64,000 nt of DNA from Bosea sp. Tri-49. Lineage in GTDB: Bacteria; Pseudomonadota; Alphaproteobacteria; Rhizobiales; Beijerinckiaceae. The notes under the pieces were generated by a model, which saw only the letters and a list, made by a program, of their open reading frames with translations, was not told where the DNA came from and made no database searches. The DNA is taken from positions 3,904,501-3,968,500 of the forward strand of contig NZ_CP017946.1 of assembly GCF_003952665.1 (NCBI RefSeq), read 5' to 3'. Below, one piece after another: positions 34,765-43,965 of the stretch (position 1 is the first letter of the stretch; every line of letters starts with the position of its first letter). Both the position numbers and the translations under genes were made by a program.

Positions 34765-35393
34765 CCGCGCCGCCCATCTTCGACGACGGCTTTCGCGACA
34801 AGCTCGGCGAGCTCATCGCCTGGCGCCGCGATGTCCGGCGCTTCCGCCGCGAGCCGGTGCCGGAAGAGCTGCTGGCGAAACTGCTCGATCTGATGCAGCT
34901 CTCGCCCTCGGTTGGCTATTCGCAGCCCTGGCGCTGGCTGAAGGTCGACGATCCTGCTCAGCGTAGCGCGGTCCAGGCGAGTTTTTCCCGCTGCAACGCG
35001 GACGCGCTGGCCGAGTATGGGGGCGAACGCGCCGCGCTCTATGCCCGCCTCAAGCTCGAAGGCCTGCGCGAGGCGCCGGTGCAGTTCGCGGTGTTTTGCG
35101 ACCATGGCACGGCGCAGGGCCACGGCCTCGGCCGGCGGACCATGCCGGAGATGCTGGACTATTCGGTCGTGGCGGCGATCACGCAGTTCTGGCTCGCCGC
35201 CCGCGCCCATGGGCTCGGCCTCGGCTGGGTCTCGATCCTCGACCCCGCCGAGCTCGCCAAGATCGTCGGCGCGCCGCCGGAGTGGAAGCTGATCGGCTAT
35301 CTCTGCCTCGGCTACCCCGAGGAAGAGCATGAGGTGCCGGAACTGGTCCGCGCCGGCTGGGAAAGCGATCCGCGGCTCGCCGAGCGCAACTAG
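34761..35393 (+). CDS. bluB: 5,6-dimethylbenzimidazole synthase BluB
   Basis: A 210-residue nitroreductase-fold enzyme that cannibalises reduced FMN with oxygen to make 5,6-dimethylbenzimidazole, the lower ligand of B12. Key segments are LIAWRRDVRRFRREPVPEEL, LMQLSPSVGYSQPWRW, GLRRTMPEMLDYSVVAAI-type active-site region (GLGRRTMPEMLDYSVV), LGLGWVSILDPAELAKIVGA and LIGYLCLGYPEEEHEVPEL. It starts at GTG 34761, overlapping the cobB stop. Its TAG shares CTAG (35390-35393) with the stop of the converging MFS gene. It closes the cobalamin locus on the right. Confidence 0.95.
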   Translation: MTAPPIFDDGFRDKLGELIAWRRDVRRFRREPVPEELLAKLLDLMQLSPSVGYSQPWRWLKVDDPAQRSAVQASFSRCNADALAEYGGERAALYARLKLEGLREAPVQFAVFCDHGTAQGHGLGRRTMPEMLDYSVVAAITQFWLAARAHGLGLGWVSILDPAELAKIVGAPPEWKLIGYLCLGYPEEEHEVPELVRAGWESDPRLAERN

Positions 35394-36586
35394 CCTGCCC
35401 GGCGAAACACGCCGCGCAGGCCGAGCGCCGTCAGGATGGCGAGCACTGCCGTACCGCCGACCAGCCCGGCCGCCGAAGGCCAGCCTAATGCCTCGATAAC
35501 GCCGCCGACCGCGACCGGCCCGACGACCTGGCCGAGATTGCTGCCCTGCATCAGCAGGCCGACGACGACCGGGGTCAGTGCCGCTGCTGGTGCGAGCACC
35601 GGCGCCGACGACAGCAATGTCGCGGGGATGATCCCGCCGACCATCGAGAACAGCACGCAAAGCAGGAAGGTCGCGGAATCCGGCAAGAGGCCGAGGAAGA
35701 TGCCGAGCGCGGACAGCCCCATCACCAGGCTGGCGAAGACGATCAGGCTGACACGCGAGACGCCGCGCGCCAGCAGCATGCCGGCGGCGAGGTTGCCGAT
35801 GATATTGACTGCGCTGGCGAGAGCACCGAGCACGCCAGCAGTCGCGAGCGAGACCTGCATGCGCTGCATCAGCAGCACCGGGAGGAAGCTGAACAAGGCG
35901 AAGAACATCAGCGCGTAAAGCGCGAAGGTGAGTGCGAGCAGCAGCGGGCCGCGCGCGCTCAGCACCGCGCCGGCATCGCTTGCCAGCACAGCCAGGGAGG
36001 TGCGCCCACCGCCATCGACTTGCGGCACGGCGAGCATGGTGAGGACGATCGCGGCGATCGCAAGAACGCCGGTGACCTGCCAGATCATGCGCCAGTCGGT
36101 GAGCCAGAGCCCAGCGAGCATGGCGAGCGCGATGCCGGTCGGCATGAAGCAGCTCCACAGCGCCATGGCGATATCGCGCTGCGCGGGGCTGGCGACGCGC
36201 TGGAGAATCGCTGGTCCGGCGATGGTGATCAGCAGGAAGCCGAAGCCTTCGAGGACGCGCGAGGCCAGCAGCATCGGAAAGCGCGGCGCCGCCGCCCCCA
36301 GGAAGGCGCCGACCGCAACCGCGAGCAGGCCGAAGAGGAGGACGCGCCGCGCGCCGAGGCCGATGGCGAGCGTGCCGACCGGGATGCCGCCGACCATGCC
36401 AAGCACGGCGAAGATCGAGGCGAGCCAGCCGAGCGTTCCGAGGTCCAGCCCGAACTCGGCCTGGACCAGCGGCATCGCGATCGCCGCCTTGCCGACCTGC
36501 AGCGCCGCAACGATGCCGCCGGCGACGACGACGGAGACGGCGAGCCAGTCGGTCCTGGCAGCAGGTGCCGCCGTGATCGTCGTCAT
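35390..36586 (-). CDS. MFS transporter, YbfB/CynX-like
   Basis: A 398-residue inner-membrane protein with 12 predicted TM helices. The first-half MFS loop signature is present as a variant (GIPVGTLAIGLGARRVLLFG), along with LASRVLEGFGFLLITIAGPA and SCFMPTGIALAMLAG. It most resembles the cyanate/2-nitroimidazole or YbfB-like group, but the substrate cannot be told. It is divergent from a LysR regulator 145 bp away, which probably controls it. Position beside bluB may be accidental; a cobalamin-related substrate is possible but unsupported. Confidence 0.85.
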   Translation of the reverse strand: MTTITAAPAARTDWLAVSVVVAGGIVAALQVGKAAIAMPLVQAEFGLDLGTLGWLASIFAVLGMVGGIPVGTLAIGLGARRVLLFGLLAVAVGAFLGAAAPRFPMLLASRVLEGFGFLLITIAGPAILQRVASPAQRDIAMALWSCFMPTGIALAMLAGLWLTDWRMIWQVTGVLAIAAIVLTMLAVPQVDGGGRTSLAVLASDAGAVLSARGPLLLALTFALYALMFFALFSFLPVLLMQRMQVSLATAGVLGALASAVNIIGNLAAGMLLARGVSRVSLIVFASLVMGLSALGIFLGLLPDSATFLLCVLFSMVGGIIPATLLSSAPVLAPAAALTPVVVGLLMQGSNLGQVVGPVAVGGVIEALGWPSAAGLVGGTAVLAILTALGLRGVFRRAG

Positions 36587-36682
36587 GAACGAGGCCTCGC
36601 AATGATGGTCGGGGTTTTGCGATCGGTCATGGCCAGTCCTCGGCTACGTGCGGGCGCTGCTCCGAGATGTGGTTTCCCGTCG

Positions 36683-36699
36683 ATCTCAGAAAGTGAGAT
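36683..36699. promoter_or_regulatory. LysR-type 17-bp palindromic operator
   Basis: ATCTCA and TGAGAT are separated by GAAAG, fitting the T-N11-A LysR rule. It lies 33 bp upstream of the LysR start and 97 bp upstream of the divergent MFS start. It is the likely binding site for the adjacent regulator. Confidence 0.6.
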
Positions 36700-36731
36700 A
36701 ATCTGCATCAACTCGATCAAGGCAATCGATC

Positions 36732-37652
36732 ATGCTGGATGCCCTCACGCTCGATCAGATGCGGATCTTCGCCACCGTGGCCGAAGCCGGCAGCTTTCGT
36801 TCGGCGGCAACGCGTCTATCGCGGGCGCAATCGGCGATCAGCCATGCCATCGCCAATCTCGAGGCGCAGCTCGGTATCTCGCTGTTCGACCGCTCCGGCC
36901 ATCGGCCCACCCTGACGGCAGGGGGGCGGGCGCTGCTGACCGACATCAGGGAGGTGCTGCTGCGCGTCGGCGCACTGAAGGCCCGCGCGCATGGCCTCAG
37001 CAAGGGCGTCGAGATCGAGCTTGCGCTGACGATCGATGTCTTGTTCCCGTTTCCGCTGATCGGCGCGGCGCTCGCCGGCCTGCGCGAACGCTACCCATCG
37101 GTCACGATCCGGCTCGCCATCGAGCCGCTCGGCGGACCGATCGCAGCGCTATTGGAACGTCGCAGTGCGCTGGCGATCACTGTCGGCGAGAATTTCCGCG
37201 ATCCGCGCATCGCAATCGAGGCCCTGACGAGCATCGAGGCGATCGCGGTTGTCGCGGCGACGCATCCGCTCGCCCGAGCCGGTGACGGGCGCGCCCTGTC
37301 GCGCTCCGAACTCGCCTCGCATCTCCAGATCGTGCAGATCGACCCGACGCCGATCTCGGGCGCGCAGGATTTTGGCGTGCTCTCGCCGCAGACCTGCCGC
37401 GTTACCGGGCAGGACACCAAGCATGCGATGATCCTGGCCGGGCTCGGCTGGGGGCGGCTACCGAACTGGCTGATCGAGCGCGATCTCGCCGAAGGGAGGC
37501 TGGTCCGGGTCGCGACCAGGGCGCTCGGCCGGAACGCGCAACTCCCGGCCGAAGCCTATCTCGCTCACCGCCTCGACGAGGCGATGGGCCCGGCCGCGCG
37601 CGCCTTCGCCGAAGCGCTGGCGCAGCTCTGCGAGGTCAGAGCGCGACCTTGA
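36732..37652 (+). CDS. LysR-family transcriptional regulator
   Basis: A 306-residue regulator. The N-terminal winged helix-turn-helix is [20 protein letters not shown], then [19 protein letters not shown]. The effector-binding domain starts near residue 90 ([20 protein letters not shown]). It is divergent from the MFS transporter and separated from it by a region holding a LysR-type palindrome, so it probably regulates that gene and itself. The last 17 bp overlap the 3' end of the converging scoB. Effector unknown. Confidence 0.9.
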   Translation: MLDALTLDQMRIFATVAEAGSFRSAATRLSRAQSAISHAIANLEAQLGISLFDRSGHRPTLTAGGRALLTDIREVLLRVGALKARAHGLSKGVEIELALTIDVLFPFPLIGAALAGLRERYPSVTIRLAIEPLGGPIAALLERRSALAITVGENFRDPRIAIEALTSIEAIAVVAATHPLARAGDGRALSRSELASHLQIVQIDPTPISGAQDFGVLSPQTCRVTGQDTKHAMILAGLGWGRLPNWLIERDLAEGRLVRVATRALGRNAQLPAEAYLAHRLDEAMGPAARAFAEALAQLCEVRARP

Positions 37653-38289
37653 AGTCCGCCTCGGTCTTGGCCTTGATCTCGTCGAGCGTCACGCCCTCGG
37701 CGAGCTCGATCAGCGTCATGCCGCCGCCATTCTCGTCGATCTTGAAGACGCCGAGATCGGTGATCACCATGTCGACGACGCCAGCGCCGGTCAGCGGCAG
37801 GTCGCAGGCCTTGAGCAGCTTCGGTGATTCCGAGCCGTCCTTGTTCTTGGCGACGTGCTCCATCACCACGACGACCTTCTTGACGCCGGCGACGAGGTCC
37901 ATGGCGCCGCCCATGCCCTTCACCATCTTGCCGGGGATCATCCAATTGGCGAGGTCGCCATTCTGCGCGACCTGCATGGCGCCGAGGATGGAGAGGTCGA
38001 TATGGCCGCCGCGGATCATGCCGAAGGAATCCGAGGAGGAGAAATAGCTGGTCGTCGGCAGTTCGGTTATCGTCTGCTTGCCGGCATTGATCAGGTCGGG
38101 GTCCTCCTCGCCCTCATAGGGGAAGGGGCCCATGCCGAGCATGCCGTTTTCCGATTGGAGCTGCACGCTCATGCCGTCGGGGATGTAGTTCGAGACGAGC
38201 GTCGGGATGCCGATGCCGAGATTGACGTAGAAGCCGTCCTTCAGCTCCTTGGCGGCGCGAGCGGCGATCTGTTCACGGGTCCAGGCCAT
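37636..38289 (-). CDS. scoB: 3-oxoacid CoA-transferase subunit B
   Basis: A 217-residue beta subunit of a class I CoA-transferase (succinyl-CoA:3-ketoacid or 3-oxoadipate type) that activates acetoacetate or a related 3-oxoacid. The catalytic Glu is in [70 protein letters not shown] and [15 protein letters not shown] are family motifs. It lies 15 bp downstream of the alpha-subunit gene on the same strand, forming an scoAB operon. Sequence alone does not settle acetoacetate versus 3-oxoadipate. Confidence 0.93.
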   Translation of the reverse strand: MAWTREQIAARAAKELKDGFYVNLGIGIPTLVSNYIPDGMSVQLQSENGMLGMGPFPYEGEEDPDLINAGKQTITELPTTSYFSSSDSFGMIRGGHIDLSILGAMQVAQNGDLANWMIPGKMVKGMGGAMDLVAGVKKVVVVMEHVAKNKDGSESPKLLKACDLPLTGAGVVDMVITDLGVFKIDENGGGMTLIELAEGVTLDEIKAKTEADFKVAL

Positions 38290-38304
38290 GTGCGTGATCT
38301 CCTC

Positions 38305-39012
38305 TCAAGCCGTTTCGCGCTTGCGCACGGTGCGCTGCTCGATGCGCTTTGCCGGATTGGCGACGTGCACGATGCGCTTCACGAAGATGCCGGGCGTATG
38401 GATCTGGTCGGGGTCGATCTCGCCGGCTGGGACGAGATGCTCGACCTGGGCGATCGTCATTCGCGAGGCCGAGGCCATCATCGGATTGAAGTTGCGCGCG
38501 GTCTTCCGGTAGACGAGGTTGCCCTCTGTATCGCCCTTCCAGGCATGGACGATCGAGATGTCGGCGAAGAGGCCGCGCTCCATGATGTAGCGCTCGCCAT
38601 CGAATTCGCGCTCCTCCTTGCCCTCGGCGATCAGCGTGCCGACACCGGTCTTGGTGAAGAAGGCCGGGATGCCGGCGCCGCCGGCGCGGATGCGCTCGGC
38701 GAGGGTGCCCTGCGGGTTGAATTCGAGCTCGAGCTGGCCGGAAAGGTACTGCTCGGCGAAGAGCTTGTTCTCGCCGACATAGGAACTGATCATCTTCCGG
38801 ATCTGGCGGGTCTCAAGCAGGACGCCGAGGCCGGCACCATCGACGCCGGCATTGTTGGAGATGAAGGTCAGGTCCTTGGCGCCGGATTCGCGGATCGCCT
38901 CGATCAACATATCGGGAATGCCGCAGAGGCCGAAACCGCCGGCCATGATGGTCATGCCGTCCTTGACGGCGCCGGCGAGTGCCGCCTTGGCGTCGGGATA
39001 AACCTTCTTCAT
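38305..39012 (-). CDS. scoA: 3-oxoacid CoA-transferase subunit A
   Basis: A 235-residue alpha subunit. It starts MKKVYPDAKAALAGAVKDGM at 39012. An upstream in-frame ATG would add an unlikely Cys/Arg-rich leader. Motifs are IMAGGFGLCGIPDMLIEAI, LTFISNNAGVDGAGLGVLL, MISSYVGENKLFAEQYLSG, ELEFNPQGTLAERIRAGGAG and PAFFTKTGVGT. It pairs with scoB directly downstream. The enzyme lets ketone bodies, including those from polyhydroxybutyrate turnover, enter central metabolism. It is divergent from coaBC with 191 bp between. Confidence 0.93.
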   Translation of the reverse strand: MKKVYPDAKAALAGAVKDGMTIMAGGFGLCGIPDMLIEAIRESGAKDLTFISNNAGVDGAGLGVLLETRQIRKMISSYVGENKLFAEQYLSGQLELEFNPQGTLAERIRAGGAGIPAFFTKTGVGTLIAEGKEEREFDGERYIMERGLFADISIVHAWKGDTEGNLVYRKTARNFNPMMASASRMTIAQVEHLVPAGEIDPDQIHTPGIFVKRIVHVANPAKRIEQRTVRKRETA

Positions 39013-39203
39013 CGGGATGCCTTCATCGCTGGGTGGGGAGGCCTCGAAAACAACTAGCCGAGCGCATGGTGCGGTTGCAACATGCGCCGCTGACGCGCCC
39101 CTCGTGCGGCGATGCACGGCTGAGAGGCTCCAATGCCGGCACATGACAGCCCGGCCCGGCCGATGCTACCAAACTGCGCGTCCCGCCTTCCGGAGCCAAG
39201 CCC

Positions 39204-40472
39204 TTGCCCGCCTCCCGCTCCATCCTGCTGATCATCGGTGGCGGCATCGCCGCCTATAAGTGTCTGGAGTTGATCCGGCGCCTGAAGGATCACGGCATCG
39301 CCTGCCGCTGCATCCTGACCAGGGCAGGCGAGCAGTTCGTCACGCCGCTTGCGGTGTCTTCGCTCGCCGGCGAGAAATGCTTCACCGACCTGTTCTCGCT
39401 GACCGACGAAGCCGATATCGGCCATATCGCGCTGTCGCGCTCGACCGACCTGCTCGTCGTAGCGCCCGCAACCGCCGACCTGCTCGCCAAGATGGCGAAC
39501 GGCCATGCCGACGACCTCGCCTCCACCGCGCTCCTCGCCACCGACAAGCGCATCCTGGTCGCACCGGCGATGAATCCGAGGATGTGGGAGCATCCGGCGA
39601 CGCAGCGCAACATGGCGACCTTGCTGAAGGACGGCGTCCTCGTCGTCGGCCCCAACGCCGGCGCCATGGCCGAACGCGGCGAGAGCGGCCCCGGGCGCAT
39701 GGCCGAGCCGCACGAGCTGCTGGCAGCGATCGAGCTAGCGCTCGCCGGCGAGACCCGTAACCCCTCCCCGATCGGTTTCCTTGGCCGCCTACCGGGCGGG
39801 GCGCCGTCCACGCCGAAGCCGCTTGCAGGCAAGCGCGTGCTCATCACCTCCGGGCCCACGCATGAGCCGATCGACCCGGTACGCTATATCGCCAACCGCT
39901 CCTCCGGCAAGCAGGGCCACGCCATCGCAGCCGCGGCCGCGGCCGCAGGTGCCGAGGTGACGCTGATCTCAGGCCCGGTGACAATCCCCGACCCCGCCGG
40001 GGTCAACACCGTCCATGTCGAGAGTGCCCGCGACATGCTTGCAGCGACGGAAGCGGCGCTGCCGGCCGATCTCGCGATCTTCGCCGCGGCCGTCGCCGAC
40101 TGGCGCACTGCCGATGCCGCCGGCCAGAAGATGAAGAAGGATGGCGGCGGCCCGCCCAGCCTCGCTTTGGTCGAGAATCCCGACATCCTCGCCACCATCG
40201 CGGCACGCGAGATCGACCGGCCGGCTCTCGTCATCGGCTTCGCGGCCGAGACCCAGAACGTCGTCGACTATGCCCGCGCCAAATTGGCCAGGAAGGGCTG
40301 CGATCTGATCGTCGCCAATGATGTCGGCGGCACCGGGGTGATGGGCGGTGATGCCAACACCGTCCATCTCGTCAGCGCGGACAACGTCGAGACCTGGCCG
40401 ACCCTGCCCAAGGCCGAAGTCGCGACGCGCCTCGTCGCGCATTTCGCCGATCTGCTGAAGCCGAAGGGCTGA
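39204..40472 (+). CDS. coaBC: CoaBC: phosphopantothenoylcysteine decarboxylase / phosphopantothenate-cysteine ligase
   Basis: A 422-residue bifunctional coenzyme A biosynthesis enzyme. The N-terminal flavodoxin-like CoaC half (1-~190) begins [20 protein letters not shown], has the catalytic His in [14 protein letters not shown], and the PAMN motif in [16 protein letters not shown]. The CoaB half (from ~210) has [48 protein letters not shown] and the lysine segment KMKKDGG. It starts at TTG 39204 with GGAG upstream; no better start exists. dut follows after 5 bp, a common pairing in alphaproteobacteria. Confidence 0.95.
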   Translation: MPASRSILLIIGGGIAAYKCLELIRRLKDHGIACRCILTRAGEQFVTPLAVSSLAGEKCFTDLFSLTDEADIGHIALSRSTDLLVVAPATADLLAKMANGHADDLASTALLATDKRILVAPAMNPRMWEHPATQRNMATLLKDGVLVVGPNAGAMAERGESGPGRMAEPHELLAAIELALAGETRNPSPIGFLGRLPGGAPSTPKPLAGKRVLITSGPTHEPIDPVRYIANRSSGKQGHAIAAAAAAAGAEVTLISGPVTIPDPAGVNTVHVESARDMLAATEAALPADLAIFAAAVADWRTADAAGQKMKKDGGGPPSLALVENPDILATIAAREIDRPALVIGFAAETQNVVDYARAKLARKGCDLIVANDVGGTGVMGGDANTVHLVSADNVETWPTLPKAEVATRLVAHFADLLKPKG

Positions 40473-40477
40473 AGGCG

Positions 40478-40963
40478 ATGGCGACGCTCCGCATTCGCCG
40501 CCTGCCGCACGCCCATGACTTGCCGCTGCCGGCTTATGAAACCGCCAGCGCCGCAGGCCTCGACCTGCGCGCCGCTTTGCCCGACGGGCCACAGCGGCTG
40601 GAGCCGGGCGCGCGCCTGCTCGTGCCGACCGGGCTCGTACTCGAACTGCCCGCGGGTACGGAAGGGCAGGTCAGGCCGCGCTCGGGGCTGGCGCTACGCC
40701 ACGGCGTCACCCTGCTCAACACGCCGGGAACGATCGACGCTGACTATCGCGGCGAGGTCAAGGTCATCCTGATCAATCACGGTCAGGAGGCCATCACCAT
40801 CGCGCATGGCGACCGCATCGCCCAGCTCGTCGTCGCGGCCGTGCTGCAGGCGGAGATCGTCGAGGTCGAGGAGCTCAGCGAAACCACGCGCGGCGCCGGC
40901 GGCTTCGGCTCGACCGGGGTGAGCGACACTGCCCCCCGACAGGCGGCCGGAGGCAAGGCATGA
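40478..40963 (+). CDS. dut: dUTP diphosphatase (dUTPase)
   Basis: A 161-residue trimeric dUTPase that hydrolyses dUTP to dUMP and PPi, keeping uracil out of DNA. The five motifs are present: [52 protein letters not shown], and the C-terminal [11 protein letters not shown] that closes over the active site. It lies 5 bp after coaBC. Its stop overlaps the Rrf2-family gene (ATGA at 40960-40963), so the three are probably one transcript. Confidence 0.96.
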   Translation: MATLRIRRLPHAHDLPLPAYETASAAGLDLRAALPDGPQRLEPGARLLVPTGLVLELPAGTEGQVRPRSGLALRHGVTLLNTPGTIDADYRGEVKVILINHGQEAITIAHGDRIAQLVVAAVLQAEIVEVEELSETTRGAGGFGSTGVSDTAPRQAAGGKA

Positions 40964-41412
40964 TCCAGCTCTCGCGCCGCAGCCTGCTCGCCGTCACCGC
41001 CGTGGTCGACATCGCCCTGCACGCCCGCCCCACTCCCGTCGCGGCCAAGGCGCTGGCGGCGCGGCACGAACTGCCGCCGCGCCATCTCGAAACCGTGCTG
41101 CAGGCGCTGGTCAGGGTCGGCATCCTCAAGGGCGTGCGCGGCCCGCGCGGCGGCTACGAGCTCGCCCGGGAACGCCGCCGCATCACCGCCGGCGAGATCG
41201 TGCGGGCCGCGATGCAGGCGAATGCCGACGAAACCCTGCCGCCGCTGCCGCGTTCCGCCCTGGTGGACGCGGTGGTCGACCCGATGATGCAGCAGGCCAT
41301 GGAGGCCTGGCTCGCTAAGCTCGACGCGGTCAGCGTCGCCGACCTCTGCCGCGAGGCCGAGGAGCGCGCAGCCACCGGAAAACCGGCGATCGACACAGAT
41401 TTCACGATTTGA
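40960..41412 (+). CDS. Rrf2-family transcriptional regulator
   Basis: A 150-residue winged-helix regulator: [40 protein letters not shown] and [20 protein letters not shown]. It lacks the three-Cys cluster of IscR/NsrR, leaving one Cys (ADLCREAEE), so it is probably not an Fe-S sensor. It resembles the CymR type, which controls cysteine synthesis. That fits its position directly upstream of cysK, where it may bind the AT-rich 41413-41460 region. Translationally coupled to dut. Confidence 0.88.
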   Translation: MIQLSRRSLLAVTAVVDIALHARPTPVAAKALAARHELPPRHLETVLQALVRVGILKGVRGPRGGYELARERRRITAGEIVRAAMQANADETLPPLPRSALVDAVVDPMMQQAMEAWLAKLDAVSVADLCREAEERAATGKPAIDTDFTI

Positions 41413-41517
41413 TTTGTTAAATTTGTCATTTCTCGACAGATTCTGTGATTTGATGCTAGCTTGAGATCCAGTTCACGAGCCCAGACCAGCCAAGTCCAGA
41501 CCAACAAGGAGGCCGCC
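41413..41517 (+). promoter_or_regulatory. AT-rich cysK promoter/operator region
   Basis: This 105-bp gap is markedly AT-rich compared with its surroundings. TTGTCA at 41423-41428 and TCGACA at 41433-41438 could be -35 boxes; no good -10 stands out. ACAGA-T-TCTGT (41436-41446) is a palindrome that could bind the upstream Rrf2 regulator. AAGGAGG at 41506-41512 is the cysK ribosome site. Confidence 0.45.
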
Positions 41518-42492
41518 ATGGCCGATGCAGCGCAGAAGCCCGCCCGTGTTCCCGGCCGTGGCCGCGTCTACGATTCGATCACCGACACGATCGGTGATAC
41601 CCCGCTGGTGCGCCTGAACCGCCTGCCGGCCGAGCGCGGCGTCCAGGCGACGATCCTGGCCAAGCTCGAATTCTTCAACCCGATCTCCAGCGTCAAGGAC
41701 CGGATCGGCGTCTCCATGATCGACGCGCTCGAAGCCTCGGGCGCGCTCAAGCCCGGCGGCACGCTGATCGAGCCGACCTCGGGCAATACCGGCATCGCGC
41801 TCGCTTTCGTCGCCGCCGCGCGCGGCTACCGGCTTATCCTGGTGATGCCGGAGACGATGTCGCTCGAGCGCCGCAAGATGCTGGCCTTCCTCGGCGCCGA
41901 GCTCGTGCTGACGCCCGGCCCCGGCGGCATGCGCGGCGCCGTCGCCAAGGCCGAAGAGCTCAAGAACGAAATCCCCGGCTCGATCATCCCGCAGCAATTC
42001 GAGAACCCGGCCAATCCGGCGATCCACCGCAAGACCACGGCGGAGGAGATCTGGAACGACACCAATGGCGCGGTCGACATCGTCATCTCGGGCGTCGGCA
42101 CAGGCGGCACCATCACCGGCGTCGGCCAGGTGCTGAAGGCGAAGAAGTCCTCGGTGAAGATGGTTGCAATCGAACCGGAGGATTCGCCGGTCCTGTCCGG
42201 CGGCCAGCCCGGCCCGCACAAGATTCAGGGCATCGGCGCCGGCTTCGTCCCGGGCATCCTCGACCGGAGCGTCATCGACGAGGTCGTCACCGTCGGCAAC
42301 CAGACTGCCTTCGAGACCGCGCGCGCGCTCGCCAAGGCCGAGGGCATCCCGGCCGGCATCTCCTCCGGCGCGGCCGTCGCCGCAGCGCTGGAGGTCGGCG
42401 CCCGGCCGGAGAACGCCGGCAAGACGATCGTGGTGATCATTCCCTCCTTCGCCGAGCGCTATATCTCCAGCGCGCTGTTCGAGGGTCTGTGA
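41518..42492 (+). CDS. cysK: cysteine synthase A (O-acetylserine sulfhydrylase)
   Basis: A 324-residue PLP enzyme combining O-acetylserine and sulfide into cysteine. The PLP Lys is in [15 protein letters not shown], the substrate loop is [13 protein letters not shown], the phosphate-binding glycines are in [13 protein letters not shown], and [18 protein letters not shown] lies near the C-terminus. ATG 41518 has a perfect AAGGAGG 5 bp upstream. The N-terminus is ~15 residues longer than in enteric CysK. The last codons overlap the GTG start of a GNAT gene. Likely controlled by the Rrf2 regulator just upstream. Confidence 0.96.
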   Translation: MADAAQKPARVPGRGRVYDSITDTIGDTPLVRLNRLPAERGVQATILAKLEFFNPISSVKDRIGVSMIDALEASGALKPGGTLIEPTSGNTGIALAFVAAARGYRLILVMPETMSLERRKMLAFLGAELVLTPGPGGMRGAVAKAEELKNEIPGSIIPQQFENPANPAIHRKTTAEEIWNDTNGAVDIVISGVGTGGTITGVGQVLKAKKSSVKMVAIEPEDSPVLSGGQPGPHKIQGIGAGFVPGILDRSVIDEVVTVGNQTAFETARALAKAEGIPAGISSGAAVAAALEVGARPENAGKTIVVIIPSFAERYISSALFEGL

Positions 42493-42941
42493 TCCCAGCA
42501 AACCTGCAGATCGTCCGGGTCGGCGAAGCCTTGCCGGACGATCTGCCTGCCTTGCAGGCCGAAGCGGCGGCCGAGGGCTACCGCTTCGTCGAGGGTATCC
42601 TGGAAGAGTGGGATACCGGCCGCTACGAAGGCGGAGACGAGCGCAACGCGCTGTTCGCGCTATATCGCGAAGGTGTCCTGGCGGCGGTCGGGGCCGTGAC
42701 GCCCGATCCGTACGATCCAGCGCCAGACCTGCTGCGCATTCGCCATGTCTATGTCCGGCCGGCTTCCCGGCGCGAGGGCGTCGGCAGGGCGCTCGCCAGT
42801 GCCTTGATTCAGCAAGGGCTCGCGCTGGCGCCGCGACTCTCGCTCAATGCTGCCGATGCCAGTGCTTCCGCCTTTTGGGAGGCCATGGGCTTCCAACCCT
42901 ATACAGGCGGCACGCGCCGGACCCATCTGCTGACGCGCTGA
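42489..42941 (+). CDS. GNAT-family N-acetyltransferase
   Basis: A 150-residue acetyltransferase. The acetyl-CoA-binding motif A is [20 protein letters not shown], with the R/QxxGxG/A loop as RREGVG. The C-terminal [18 protein letters not shown] is the typical beta-bulge end. It starts at GTG 42489, overlapping the cysK stop (GTGA), so it is co-expressed with cysteine synthase. The substrate is unknown. Its stop lies 2 bp from the stop of the converging VOC gene. Confidence 0.88.
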   Translation: MIPANLQIVRVGEALPDDLPALQAEAAAEGYRFVEGILEEWDTGRYEGGDERNALFALYREGVLAAVGAVTPDPYDPAPDLLRIRHVYVRPASRREGVGRALASALIQQGLALAPRLSLNAADASASAFWEAMGFQPYTGGTRRTHLLTR

Positions 42942-42943
42942 AG

Positions 42944-43801
42944 TCAGCCTCGGAGCGTGATCCGGTTACCCCAGGGATCGACGACCGATCCAGCATCGCC
43001 GCCGGCAGCGGCCATACGCCGGCTCAGCGCGGCATGAGCTTCCACACCGCGCGCGACCAGTTCGAAGCTCGACAAACCCGCCTCACTGTCCCGGCGCGGG
43101 CCCGCGCCACGGCTGTGCCAGGTATTGGTCGCGATGTGGTGGTGATAGCCGCCAGTCGCCATGAAGCTCGCACCGGGATAGTGCACCATCACCTCGAAGC
43201 CGAGCGCATCGCAATAGAAGCTCTCCGCCTGCGCGACATCGCCGACGCGCAGATGGATATGGCCCATCACCGTGCCCTCCGGCATGCCGGCATAGGCACG
43301 GCCATCCGCGTCGCGCAGCAGCGCATCGAGATCGAGTCGCTCGGTCGCCATCTTGATCCGACCACCGTCGAGACGCGGCCATTCGGGACGGCCGCGGTCG
43401 CGATAGATCTCGATCCCGTTGCCCTCGGGGTCAGAGAGATAGAGCGCCTCGCTGACGAGATGGTTCGAGGCACCTTCGAGCGGCACGGACGTCTGCGCGG
43501 CATGCTGCAGCCAATTGCCGAGATCGCCGCGCGAGGGCAGCAGGATCGCCATATGGAACAGACCGGCTGCCGAGGAGGGATGCTGCGCACCGGCCTCCAG
43601 CTTCACCAGCGGCTCGCCGCCGGCGCCGAGCACCGCGTGGTCCGCATCCTGCTCAATGACCGAAAGCCCGATCGCATCGCGATAGAACGCCGTCAGCCCG
43701 GCGAGATCGCGGACGCGCAAACTCACCGCACCGATCTGGACGGGAGCGTCGAGCGCTTCGTTACGGACGGGGTGGGCCAAAGCCTCTGTGGCTGCGGACA
43801 T
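42944..43801 (-). CDS. VOC-family protein (CatE-like, two glyoxalase domains)
   Basis: A 285-residue protein with two vicinal-oxygen-chelate modules. Module 1 is IGAVSLRVRDLAGLTAFYRD with LFHMAILLPSRGDLGNWLQH and DPEGNGIEIYRDRGRPEW. Module 2 is MGHIHLRVGDVAQAESFYCD with YHHHIATNTWHSRG and VVDPWGNRITLRG. This matches Bacillus CatE (YfiE)-like catechol-2,3-dioxygenase homologues. His and Glu metal ligands are recognisable (HMA, EIY, HIH), so it is probably a metal-dependent dioxygenase or lyase. Substrate unproven. Confidence 0.85.
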   Translation of the reverse strand: MSAATEALAHPVRNEALDAPVQIGAVSLRVRDLAGLTAFYRDAIGLSVIEQDADHAVLGAGGEPLVKLEAGAQHPSSAAGLFHMAILLPSRGDLGNWLQHAAQTSVPLEGASNHLVSEALYLSDPEGNGIEIYRDRGRPEWPRLDGGRIKMATERLDLDALLRDADGRAYAGMPEGTVMGHIHLRVGDVAQAESFYCDALGFEVMVHYPGASFMATGGYHHHIATNTWHSRGAGPRRDSEAGLSSFELVARGVEAHAALSRRMAAAGGDAGSVVDPWGNRITLRG

Positions 43802-43965
43802 CGGGCTGCTCCAAACTTGCTGGCGGCAACGCCGCCTGACTGCAAGATGGGGCTTTCAGCCGCGCTTGTCGTCCCCTCGCGGGCAAATCAAATATTGCGC
43901 CACCGCAATCTCATCGGATTGTCATCGCGAAAAGCAGAGCGCCCCAGCAATGACGACCCAAGCCG

